Shown: positions 15,117 to 22,705 of the stretch, piece after piece | Layout: each line of letters starts with the position of its first letter | Numbering within the stretch: position 1 is the stretch's first letter | Notes under the pieces: model-generated | What the model was told of the DNA's origin: nothing | What the model saw: the letters and a program-made list of their open reading frames with translations, nothing else | Database searches by the model: none | IMG/VR virus record: IMGVR_UViG_3300046792_000213 | Coordinates: 1 to 64,000 of that record | Reading direction: 5' to 3' (one strand) | Length of the DNA: 64,000 nucleotides | Origin: a virus | Program-made: the position numbers and the translations under genes

Positions 15117-15911
15117 TCAGGTGATGTTCTTCTGCCGCCACAGGTCGTCGATCAGGTCGAGGCCACGGGCGGTGGCGTAGGCCACCGGGTAGTTGATCCC
15201 CCGGTTCGTCTCCGCGAGCACCCTGAAGTGGCCGCCGTCCTGGAACGCCTTCCGCGGCAGGTTCCGCCCACCACCGTACTGCGAGGTCTGCTTGCGGAAG
15301 ATCTGGATCTCGACGAGCCAGTTCGTCATGGTGCGGACGTCGGTGCCGAGCATGTCGGCAGTCTCGGTCATGCCGATCAGCCCGTCGGCGTTCAGGAACT
15401 TGTCCCACTTCCCCGCCTTCGGGGCGGCGACCTCCAGCTCCTTCGCGAGCTGCTGTTCGCGCTCCAGGGCGGCGACGTACTGCTTGGCCATCTCCAACTC
15501 GGACATCGGCCGGCTCGTCGCGATCTCCGCTTTGCGGGTCTGGACGGTGAAGTACGACTGCGCTGCGGCGACGGCGGGCTTGTTGGGCTCGCCGTTCATG
15601 GCGACGAGGTACGCGGCCTGACGACTCAAGTGATAGTCGGCCCGGGGGGCGCCGCCAGTACCTTTTTCCTGACTCCGGGAAAAAGCCTGATCAGAGTAGG
15701 TGCCCGTGTTCTCGGCCGACCGGATGGCACGCTCGATGACCCGGAGGAAGTTCTCCCACTTGTCGTAGCCCATGACCGGCTGAAGGTCCCGAGCGGACCA
15801 GTACTCCTGGCCGTAGTCGTCTTCGCGGCGAAGGGCGTCGAAGGGACTGTTGTTCCCGCCGCCCCCGTCGTTGCCTACGGCTGCCAGCGAGATACCGTTG
15901 TTCTGTGCCAC
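15117..15911 (-). CDS. dinD: DinD/BRO-like damage-inducible protein
   Basis: 264 aa from GTG 15911, chosen because AGGAGG lies 8-10 bases upstream; a longer frame exists without a good site. The N-terminal domain carries FDALRREDDYGQEYWSARDL, then MGYDKWENFLRVIERAI and YHLSRQAAYLVAMNGEP, the pattern of E. coli DinD and BRO-N proteins; the C-terminal part is coiled coil followed by a second domain (GMTETADMLGT). DinD inhibits RecA strand exchange in E. coli; phage versions are often antirepressors. Isolated by hairpins with its own promoter region, so independently regulated. Confidence 0.85.
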   Translation of the reverse strand: MAQNNGISLAAVGNDGGGGNNSPFDALRREDDYGQEYWSARDLQPVMGYDKWENFLRVIERAIRSAENTGTYSDQAFSRSQEKGTGGAPRADYHLSRQAAYLVAMNGEPNKPAVAAAQSYFTVQTRKAEIATSRPMSELEMAKQYVAALEREQQLAKELEVAAPKAGKWDKFLNADGLIGMTETADMLGTDVRTMTNWLVEIQIFRKQTSQYGGGRNLPRKAFQDGGHFRVLAETNRGINYPVAYATARGLDLIDDLWRQKNIT

Positions 15912-15984
15912 GGAGCTGTGTCCTCCTGGTTCGTAGCCCTCCGCGGGACCCACTCCCGCGCGAGGGCGAACTTCGTTATGGGGC

Positions 15985-16001
15985 GGATCATCTGACGATC
16001 C
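15985..16001. promoter_or_regulatory. Inverted repeat upstream of the DinD-like gene
   Basis: GGATC and GATCC flank 7 bases, 74 bp upstream of the DinD start, in an AT-richer stretch (15975-16090) that reads on the minus strand as a plausible promoter (TATCGT box). It does not resemble the actinobacterial SOS box strongly. Confidence 0.3.
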
Positions 16002-16122
16002 GACAGCAATACGATACCGGCACTTCCGGACAAAGTGTGACCTCTGCGTGATCAAGGAAATATCAGCTATTCGGGACAGCGGTGCACCGGTCGTTGGTCG
16101 AATCAGACCGAGCATGCGAAAG

Positions 16123-16157
16123 CGCCCCCGCCCGGCCGTGAGGCCAAAGCGGGGGCG
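16123..16157 (-). terminator. Late-operon terminator
   Basis: On the minus strand CGCCCCCGC pairs with GCGGGGGCG across a 17-base loop that itself can pair (GGCC/GGCC), followed by TTTCG, immediately after the collagen-like gene. It closes the structural gene operon. Confidence 0.75.
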
Positions 16158-16160
16158 GTG

Positions 16161-16814
16161 TCAGTTGCGGCGGCGGTCGGACAGCAGCGCGGGCTGCGTC
16201 GGTGTCGGCGATGGTGTCGGGTCGGGTGCCCCGTCCTGGCGGCACACCAGCGCATACGGGTCGTCGAGCGCGGGCTGCTGACTGTATCCGTCGGGGCAGG
16301 GCGAGCCGGGATCGCCTTTCTCGCCCTGCACGCCGGGCGCCCCGTCTTTCCCGTCCGCACCGTCCTTCCCGTCGACACCGTCGCGGCCGGCGGCGCCCGC
16401 CTGTCCGTCCGCGCCCGGAGTGCCCGCCGCACCGGGGAGCCCGGGCGCACCAGTCGCCCCCGGCTCGCCCTGCTGGCCCGGCACGCCAGGAACACCCTGC
16501 TCGCCCTGCGGCCCAGCGACTGGCACCGGCACCGCCGTGCGGTCCGGAAGATGAGGCACAGCCGAGGCCGGGTCCGGCGCGACCGGTGTCCCGCCGATCG
16601 CCTGAACCTGCGCCCGCAGAGCCCGCACGTCCCCAGTCAGGGTGGATACCGCCCCGCCCCGCAGGTCGGCCTCCGCGGCGGCGGCCTTGCGAGCGCCGAT
16701 CTCGTGATCGACTTTCGTCCAGATGATCAGGACGGCACCGCCAAGGGCGACGAGGACGCACGCGAGGAGCGCGCTGCGCCACCGGCGGGCGAGGGCTTGC
16801 TCCGCGCGGGTCAT
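16161..16814 (-). CDS. Membrane-anchored collagen-like protein
   Basis: 217 aa. N-terminal membrane helix at about 13-34 (WRSALLACVLVALGGAVLII), a short coiled-coil stem, then about 25 uninterrupted Gly-X-Y triplets (GPQGEQGVPGVPGQQGEPGA onward to GEKGDPGSPC), then a Cys-containing tail. Collagen-like repeats are usual in phage fibres and spore/phage surface proteins. Placed last in the lysis cluster and overlapping the holin-like gene by 4 bp; with a membrane anchor it may be a spanin-like or surface-display protein rather than a virion fibre. Confidence 0.75.
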   Translation of the reverse strand: MTRAEQALARRWRSALLACVLVALGGAVLIIWTKVDHEIGARKAAAAEADLRGGAVSTLTGDVRALRAQVQAIGGTPVAPDPASAVPHLPDRTAVPVPVAGPQGEQGVPGVPGQQGEPGATGAPGLPGAAGTPGADGQAGAAGRDGVDGKDGADGKDGAPGVQGEKGDPGSPCPDGYSQQPALDDPYALVCRQDGAPDPTPSPTPTQPALLSDRRRN

Positions 16815-17077
16815 GGGTTCCCTCCGAGTTGGATGATGATCGCGCGCAGGCGGGTGATTTCAGCCTGGTCCGCGGCGCGCAGCGCGGACTGGTCAGCGAG
16901 GATGACGGCTTGGTCGGTGACCTTGCGGTCGAGGCGGTCCCGCTCTTCTTGGAGATCGCCGGTGAGGCTGGTGTAGCCCGTCAGAGCGGTCTCGCCCCTC
17001 TTCCCGAGGTACGCCACCGCCGCGCCGAGGACACCGCCGATGCCGACCAGCAGCGCCCCCAGGGCGGTGGCGTCCAA
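16811..17077 (-). CDS. Holin-like or Rz-like small membrane protein
   Basis: 88 aa: membrane segment at 4-24 (TALGALLVGIGGVLGAAVAY), then a soluble coiled coil (LTGDLQEERDRLDRKVTDQA). One-pass topology with a periplasmic-like coil fits a class III holin or spanin-like role. Overlaps the collagen-like gene. Confidence 0.6.
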   Translation of the reverse strand: MDATALGALLVGIGGVLGAAVAYLGKRGETALTGYTSLTGDLQEERDRLDRKVTDQAVILADQSALRAADQAEITRLRAIIIQLGGNP

Positions 17078-17087
17078 GGGGGCTCCT

Positions 17088-17441
17088 CTACGCGGCCAGA
17101 TCGACAGACCGACGGACCACCGGGGCGGTCACCTGTGTCCGGACGAACATGCCGACGATCGCTGCCGCCGCGGACATCACGACGGCCTGCTGATCCGCCG
17201 ACCAGTCCAGTCCGAACCCGACAGCGAGAGCGACGGCGGACTGCACGAGGCCGAGGACGGCGGCGCTGATGCCGTCGTGGACCATCACGGCGACGACGAC
17301 GCCGACGAAGGCAGCGGCCACCGCGTTGATGACCGACTGCTGGTCGGCGGACACGTCCAGGCCGAACGCGGTCAGCAGTTTCACGCCGACGGCAACGAGG
17401 GCGAGCCACAGTGCGGGCTCGCGACCGAAGATTCTGGGCAT
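17088..17441 (-). CDS. Putative holin
   Basis: 117 aa, ATG with GGAGGA upstream. Internal duplication: two halves each with a membrane segment followed by GLDVSADQQSVINAVAAAFV and GLDWSADQQAVVMSAAAAIV. Proteins of this form follow the endolysin in many actinophages. Stop/start geometry places it 2 bp after the lysin stop. Confidence 0.7.
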   Translation of the reverse strand: MPRIFGREPALWLALVAVGVKLLTAFGLDVSADQQSVINAVAAAFVGVVVAVMVHDGISAAVLGLVQSAVALAVGFGLDWSADQQAVVMSAAAAIVGMFVRTQVTAPVVRRSVDLAA

Positions 17442-17443
17442 GG

Positions 17444-18301
17444 TCAGTCCTCCTTCAGCGCGTCGCCGAGTTGGTCGAGCGCGGCGTCTGCCCCGGCCTT
17501 GGCCGCGGCGGTGATCTCGGCAGCAGTCAGGCCGCCTCCGTGGGCCAGCGCGGCGACAGCCGCAGTGAGCGCGGCGGTCTGCGCCGTCAGGGACTTCACC
17601 GCGGCCAGCGCGGCGCCGGCCTTGAGATTCCCGTAGGCGATCCAGTCGCCCACCGTGGCGGTCTGGCCGCCCGGGCTGAGCGGATTGCCCTTCGGGACGG
17701 TGATCTTGTCGGTGAGCTGCACGTCGTCCTCCTCGTGCTGGGGTGTGGATGGTCCGGCCGCCCACGCACGGAGCTGGTCGCCGGTCAGCGGGCAGTAGTT
17801 GCGGTCGATACCGCCGGCTTCGCTGTACTGGTGGAACAGCCAGTCCGAGGTGATGCGCGGCTGGCCTTTGGGCGCGGACGGGTCGGCGATCCACAACCCG
17901 TCGGCGCAGAAGGAGGTGCTGTCGCGGTGCAGCCAGTAGTCCCGGTTGCAGTACAAGATCACCCGGTTGTGCGGTGCCTTGGCCTGCACGTACCGCAGCC
18001 ATGCGTCCTTCTCCTGATCGGAGACCCCGGGGTCCTCCCAGTCGAAGGCGAGGACGTCACCGGGCTTCGCACCCGCTTGCGCGAGGAAGTAGTCGGCCTG
18101 CGCCGTCATGCTCCCGGGCCGGGCGAAGTGGTAGTGCCCGACGACCAGACCGTCCGCGCGGGCCGTCGCCACCTGCGACGCGCGCCGCGGGTTGGTGAAG
18201 GTGGTGCCCTCGGTGGCCTTCACGAACGCGAAGCCCAGCCCCTTCGTGGACGGCCGCGACTTCTGGTAGCCCGCCCAGTCCTGGCCCTCGGCGCCCGTCA
18301 C
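17444..18301 (-). CDS. Endolysin, glycoside hydrolase family 25
   Basis: 285 aa. GH25 lysozyme fold over residues 5-190: GQDWAGYQ at the start, KATEGTTF (E31), GHYHFARP, and the catalytic strand VLAFDWED (D87, E89), with LYCNRDYW and HQYSEAGGIDRNYC. It cleaves the peptidoglycan beta-1,4 bond. The C-terminal 90 residues are an Ala-rich helical region rather than a known wall-binding repeat. No signal peptide, so release depends on the adjacent holins. GTG start overlaps the stop of a 19-aa leader ORF. Confidence 0.9.
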   Translation of the reverse strand: MTGAEGQDWAGYQKSRPSTKGLGFAFVKATEGTTFTNPRRASQVATARADGLVVGHYHFARPGSMTAQADYFLAQAGAKPGDVLAFDWEDPGVSDQEKDAWLRYVQAKAPHNRVILYCNRDYWLHRDSTSFCADGLWIADPSAPKGQPRITSDWLFHQYSEAGGIDRNYCPLTGDQLRAWAAGPSTPQHEEDDVQLTDKITVPKGNPLSPGGQTATVGDWIAYGNLKAGAALAAVKSLTAQTAALTAAVAALAHGGGLTAAEITAAAKAGADAALDQLGDALKED

Positions 18302-18357
18302 CGCGCGCTCCCCTCTCCGGCCAGCGCCCGGGCGTCCTCGATGAGTTCGACAGTCAT
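18298..18357 (-). CDS. 19-aa leader ORF coupled to the endolysin
   Basis: ATG with GGAGGAC upstream encodes MTVELIEDARALAGEGSAR and ends in a TGA sharing bases with the endolysin GTG. The endolysin start has no good ribosome site of its own, so its translation is probably coupled to this peptide. Confidence 0.5.
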   Translation of the reverse strand: MTVELIEDARALAGEGSAR

Positions 18358-18424
18358 TTGTCCTCCGGGCATGAGAAAACCCCGGCCGGAAGGGCGCGGA
18401 GCGAATGGTTCAGAGCGCTTGGGT

Positions 18425-18679
18425 TTAGATGAAGACGCCGTTCACGAGGTCGCCCTCGGACTGCGTTTCGTCGGTCTGGTGGCGTGTCACCCACGCCTCG
18501 GCCACGGTGCCCTCCGGCACAGGGAAGGTGAGGAAGAGATTCGCGAGAGCGATTGCGAGTTCATCGGTCATGCCGCACGCACTCGTGAAGACCGGATAGG
18601 CGGCCTCGTTCGCGCTGTTGTCGAGGCGGCGCAGGCCGAGGTTGAAGTTGTACGTCGTCGCGTTGACAGTTGTGGGCAC
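18425..18679 (-). CDS. Small structural-region protein
   Basis: 84 aa, ATG with AGGAG upstream. Beta-rich, no Cys pattern (NATTYNFNLGLRRLDNSANE). Sits between the adhesin-like protein and the lysis genes; probably a minor virion component. Confidence 0.6.
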   Translation of the reverse strand: MPTTVNATTYNFNLGLRRLDNSANEAAYPVFTSACGMTDELAIALANLFLTFPVPEGTVAEAWVTRHQTDETQSEGDLVNGVFI

Positions 18680-18702
18680 CTGATCTCCTTAGGCGTGCTG
18701 AG

Positions 18703-19242
18703 TTACGCCGCGACCCATTCGACGGAGAATGAGGTCATCGCAGCACCGACCGAGCTTGTACTCAGTGGACCCCCGCTGTTCTGGAAGCCGAGGAGTGACA
18801 CGAAGTCCCCGACGACGAGACGCGCGTAGGTGGGGGTCGGGGCGACCGTTGTGGCGAATCCCGGCGCTGGGGCGATCAGCTGCTCGCTGCCGATGATTCC
18901 GGTGGTGGACCCGTTCAGGCCGACTGCGGCGCCGCGCGTGCCTGTGCCGGTGATGGGGTAGATGACGGCGCCGGTCATGAGGTAGATGCCGGCGACCTGG
19001 CAGGTGTAGCGGCTGGTGTTGGTGACGGTGGAGTGCCCGGCGTCGCTGTCGAAGACCTCGGTGTCCAGCGACAGGGCGGTGAAGGCGTTGTTGGGGATGG
19101 ACTGGGAGACCGTTGCGTAGGCCGAGAAGATCGGCTTGCCGGTCGTGAAGTCCCCAAGGGCCTTCATCGTGGCGTTGAACAGGGCTGCTGTGTCGTAGTT
19201 GCCTGGGGCCTCGGTGGGCATGACGGGCACGGTGCGGGGCAC
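18703..19242 (-). CDS. C1q/fibre-head-like tail protein
   Basis: 179 aa from GTG 19242 with GGAGG five bases upstream; the same frame is open much further but without coding character. The C-terminal 130 residues look like a jelly-roll trimer head: FSAYATVSQSIPNNAFTALS, TSRYTCQVAGIYLMTGAVIY, then VGDFVSLLGFQNSGG and SFSVEWVA, the usual order of C1q/TNF-like phage adhesin heads. Likely receptor-binding tip. Confidence 0.65.
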   Translation of the reverse strand: MPRTVPVMPTEAPGNYDTAALFNATMKALGDFTTGKPIFSAYATVSQSIPNNAFTALSLDTEVFDSDAGHSTVTNTSRYTCQVAGIYLMTGAVIYPITGTGTRGAAVGLNGSTTGIIGSEQLIAPAPGFATTVAPTPTYARLVVGDFVSLLGFQNSGGPLSTSSVGAAMTSFSVEWVAA

Positions 19243-19271
19243 TGCCACCTCCGGGTGGGTGGGGCTGGGGG

Positions 19272-22200
19272 TCAGTACGCGAAGGCGGCTGCGTCGAACG
19301 CGGACACGGCGTCCCACGTGGTGGGGTCGGTGATGACCGCGGGTAGTGGTTCGCAGATCACGTCGCCGGCGGTGTGGGCTTTGCTGGTCGGTGCGGTGAG
19401 GGTGACAGTTGCGGTGGACCAACCGGGGCTGGTGGCGCCGACCGCGAGGATCGTGACGGTCTCGGCGTTGGCGGTGTTCTGCCCGAGTACCAGTTGCTGC
19501 CCGGGCCAGAGTTGCTGCGCCGCGAGGTTGGTGTTGTCCTGGCCGTGGTCGATGACGACACTGCCGACCCCGGATGCCACGGTGGCGTTGAGGGTGGTGT
19601 GGAACGCCGCAAAGATCTTGTAAGGGGTGATGTCCGCCGGAGAGCACTGCAGGGTGAGGACAGCCTCGTTCTTGTCGTCGAAGGACCAGGAGATGTTCTC
19701 GACGAACACATCCAACTGGGTAGCAGTCAGGCCCGGCGGGCGGCGCATCACCCGCACCCGGGTGCCGAGTTCCAGTCCGAGACACACGGGCCACAGTGCC
19801 GGGTTCGCCGACGGGTGCAACTGCAGGGCGGTGATGCGGTTGAGCGGCGCCTTGTACCGGGACAAGGCGTAGTCGGCGGCATCCTGGCATTCCAGGGCGC
19901 TGGAGGCGTTCACCGTCCGGGTGAGGGTCCGCGGGAAGTACGCGGCGATTGATGCGGCGTCGCGGGCGTTGAAGACCTGCCCGGTGCTGGCCTGGGTGAC
20001 CGCGACCTGGTTGCCGAGGTGGGTGGAGTCCCACACGGTTTTGACGTCCTCGTAGGGCAGCTCCCCCAGGTCCGCGCGCTCGCCGAACACATAGGCGGGT
20101 GTGAGCGCGTTGTAGCGGGCAGAGCGGGACCGGAAGGTGATGGTTCCGTCAGCGGCGACGAAGTGCGCCCCGTTCTCGGTCGTCACCACGTCCTGCAGGG
20201 CGCTGACGACATCCTGCCCATCGGTGGCCGCGGGCCCCATCGAGGTGGTGAGCCCGGCCTGCAGGCTGGTGGGGCCGGTGTATCCGGCGTAGCGGAGGAT
20301 GCGGGCGTAGCGGGCGTCGGTGGACTCCCCGGCCGCGGCGGACCGCCAGGCCGTGTACACGCCGGTGCAGTCCGTGGACGTCAGGCCCGTGGCGAGCTCC
20401 GCGACGTAGGACAGGTCACCCTTGAAGGTGTAGTTGGTGGCGTTTCCAAGGTCGGAGCGGACCGCGGCTCCGACCGCGTCGGAAACGATTCCCTGGGGGA
20501 AATAAGGGGTGTCGTGGCCGCCACTGGTGCTGCTGTCCACGTCGGTGTACGTGCCGTCTACGGACAGGAAAAGACGGGAGTGGGTGCCGCCGATGGCGTC
20601 CTGCCCGAAGAGCACCAGGTGCCAGTTGGAGTCGGCGACCGCCGTGGTGAGGCTGAGGTTGATGCCTCCGTTGAGGACACTGGCCATTTGCAGGTTGACG
20701 TGCCCGGCGGTGTCGATCCACAGGCGCAACTGCCCGCCGGGGTTGGCGCCGCCGTGCTGGTCCATGGCCGTCCACAGGTCGGCCTCGGCCGTCGGGGCGG
20801 GGCCGGTGTACCGGAACGCAATCATGCGGGTGAACGTGTTGCTGCTCGGGCCGAGAATGCCCGCCCCGCCCAGGTCCAGGAACGACGCTGCCGCGGCCGG
20901 CGCGTTCACCCCGGGGCTGGGCGTGGTGAGGGTGACGACCGTGCCCGCGGACCCGGTGTAGACGCCGGTCGGAGATGCTGCGGTGATCGCCGTGCCTGCG
21001 GTGAGGGTTCCGGCGCCCTGTTTTGACACCGCGATCGGCAGCGCGGGGAAAGCCCCCGTGGTGTCCGTGAAAGCGGTGGACCCATCAGGGTCGCCAAGGG
21101 TGTACAGGTACCGCGGGCTGCGGGAGTTGAGCTCCATGGTCAGCGGGCTCGACAGCGTCAACTGCGACAGCAGACTGAACGCGTCCGCCGCCGGAGGGCT
21201 GACGGTGCCGTAGGTGCCGGACATCGACCACTGCGACTGCCAGTCCTCGGTGAACCCGGCGTACCAGGGGTACCAGGCCCCGGGCATCACCCATGCGGAC
21301 GCGGTCATGCCCGTCTCCTGCTGCCACCCGTCGGTCTGGATCAAGCAGTTCGCGGCGGCCGTTCCCGCGACCGCAACGCCGACGTCGATGCCGTAGACGC
21401 CCGCGGGTGCGGTGCCCGACACCGTCAGCGTCGACCACCCGGCCGTCGTCGACCCGGTCAAGGTGACCGTACTGCCGTAGATGTAACTGGTGGGCATGGG
21501 CGATGACGCGTCGTACCAGCCAAGAGCCGGCTTCACTTGCAGGGTCGTCGAGGCGGTGACGTCCCGGACGTGGATCTGCGCCGTGTACGGCTGCCCGGGG
21601 AGAACCGCAACCTGCGGGGAGTGCGCGATCCGCTGCCCCACCACGGTACCAATGGGCACCGTGAACTGGGTAACCCGCCCGCCCGCCCACGCGGACGCCG
21701 ACGCGACGACGCTGCCGCCAGTGATGTCGGTGTCCGTGTGCAGGTCCAGAGTGATCGACGGAGTGATCGTGCCCACGCTGACACCGGTGGCGTCACCGCC
21801 GGCCGCGACCCCTCGGGAGAGCAAGTTGACGGTGGGCGGCCACTGCCCACGGATCCTGAACGGCTGGAACGGCTGCACGTGCCCCGCGACCGGCGACGTG
21901 GTCGAGGTGGGGTCCAGGTACCCGTCGGGGTTGCCGAGGGTCACCTGCTCCTCGCCGGCCCGGACCTGGTCCAGTTCATACTGGCGGCCCCGGCCCACGG
22001 TGGTTGTGCCTTGGGTGCGCTGACTGACGTCCACGTATACGCCACGGGGGATGCTGCCGCCGTTGGCCCCCCACCACAGTCCGGCCCCGTATTCGGCCCG
22101 TGGCCAGTTCGGGTTGTACTGGCCGCCGCTGCGGGTGTTGACGTGTGCGATGACGGTGGTGTTCCCGGCGACCTCGGTCACGGATGCTTGGGATTCGAAG

Positions 22201-22697
22201 CGCAGCGTGACCTGCGTGGCGTCCCATGTGTACGCCATGGTGCTGAGGTTGGTCCAGTTCAGGCCGTCTGGGGAGGTGTCGGCATACCAGGTACTGGCGG
22301 CCTCGCGTAGGCGCCACCAGCGGTGGGCGTGCGGGTCGTAGGCGGGCAGGGTGACCGTGGTGGTGGCGCCGCCGGACACCTGGACCTGCTTGAAGACCCC
22401 GGACTCGACCCTGAGTGTCATGGCGTTGTTGGCGTCGAGCCTCACTCTCATGATCGATTTGGTACCGCCGTTGCCGTTGGCCGCCACGCCCACCTGTGCG
22501 TACACGCTGCTGCCCGTTGCGTCGTACACCGCGGTCGTTCCGAAGGTGCTGATTCCGCCGCTGGTAGTGGGTACCGCGAGCATGACCTGGTCGTTGACGG
22601 TGTCGAGAGTCGCCGCACCGACGGTGATGGTCGACCACAGGGCCGTATTGATCGCGCCCGCGGTGAAACTGTCGGTGAGCGTGGAGAGCTTCGGCAC
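19272..22697 (-). CDS. Large tail protein with LamG-like domain (baseplate/adsorption)
   Basis: 1141 aa. Begins MPKLSTLTDSFTAGAINTAL, a concanavalin/LamG-like beta sandwich (to about 190), then a Dit/Tal-like central part (QYELDQVRAGEEQVTLGNPD and GYLDPTSTTSPV), another LamG-like sandwich at about 560-760 and a C-terminal phage tail region (LYNALTPAYVF-type; RVMRRPPGLTATQLDVFVEN). Follows the tape measure by 8 bp. Fusion of distal tail and carbohydrate-binding modules is common in Streptomyces siphophages. Exact baseplate role inferred from order. Confidence 0.8.
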   Translation of the reverse strand: MPKLSTLTDSFTAGAINTALWSTITVGAATLDTVNDQVMLAVPTTSGGISTFGTTAVYDATGSSVYAQVGVAANGNGGTKSIMRVRLDANNAMTLRVESGVFKQVQVSGGATTTVTLPAYDPHAHRWWRLREAASTWYADTSPDGLNWTNLSTMAYTWDATQVTLRFESQASVTEVAGNTTVIAHVNTRSGGQYNPNWPRAEYGAGLWWGANGGSIPRGVYVDVSQRTQGTTTVGRGRQYELDQVRAGEEQVTLGNPDGYLDPTSTTSPVAGHVQPFQPFRIRGQWPPTVNLLSRGVAAGGDATGVSVGTITPSITLDLHTDTDITGGSVVASASAWAGGRVTQFTVPIGTVVGQRIAHSPQVAVLPGQPYTAQIHVRDVTASTTLQVKPALGWYDASSPMPTSYIYGSTVTLTGSTTAGWSTLTVSGTAPAGVYGIDVGVAVAGTAAANCLIQTDGWQQETGMTASAWVMPGAWYPWYAGFTEDWQSQWSMSGTYGTVSPPAADAFSLLSQLTLSSPLTMELNSRSPRYLYTLGDPDGSTAFTDTTGAFPALPIAVSKQGAGTLTAGTAITAASPTGVYTGSAGTVVTLTTPSPGVNAPAAAASFLDLGGAGILGPSSNTFTRMIAFRYTGPAPTAEADLWTAMDQHGGANPGGQLRLWIDTAGHVNLQMASVLNGGINLSLTTAVADSNWHLVLFGQDAIGGTHSRLFLSVDGTYTDVDSSTSGGHDTPYFPQGIVSDAVGAAVRSDLGNATNYTFKGDLSYVAELATGLTSTDCTGVYTAWRSAAAGESTDARYARILRYAGYTGPTSLQAGLTTSMGPAATDGQDVVSALQDVVTTENGAHFVAADGTITFRSRSARYNALTPAYVFGERADLGELPYEDVKTVWDSTHLGNQVAVTQASTGQVFNARDAASIAAYFPRTLTRTVNASSALECQDAADYALSRYKAPLNRITALQLHPSANPALWPVCLGLELGTRVRVMRRPPGLTATQLDVFVENISWSFDDKNEAVLTLQCSPADITPYKIFAAFHTTLNATVASGVGSVVIDHGQDNTNLAAQQLWPGQQLVLGQNTANAETVTILAVGATSPGWSTATVTLTAPTSKAHTAGDVICEPLPAVITDPTTWDAVSAFDAAAFAY

Positions 22698-22705
22698 GGT
22701 GCCCC

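Noticed and set aside
15057-15995. 312-codon plus-strand ORF over the DinD region
   Set aside because: Antisense shadow of a recognised DinD-like protein.
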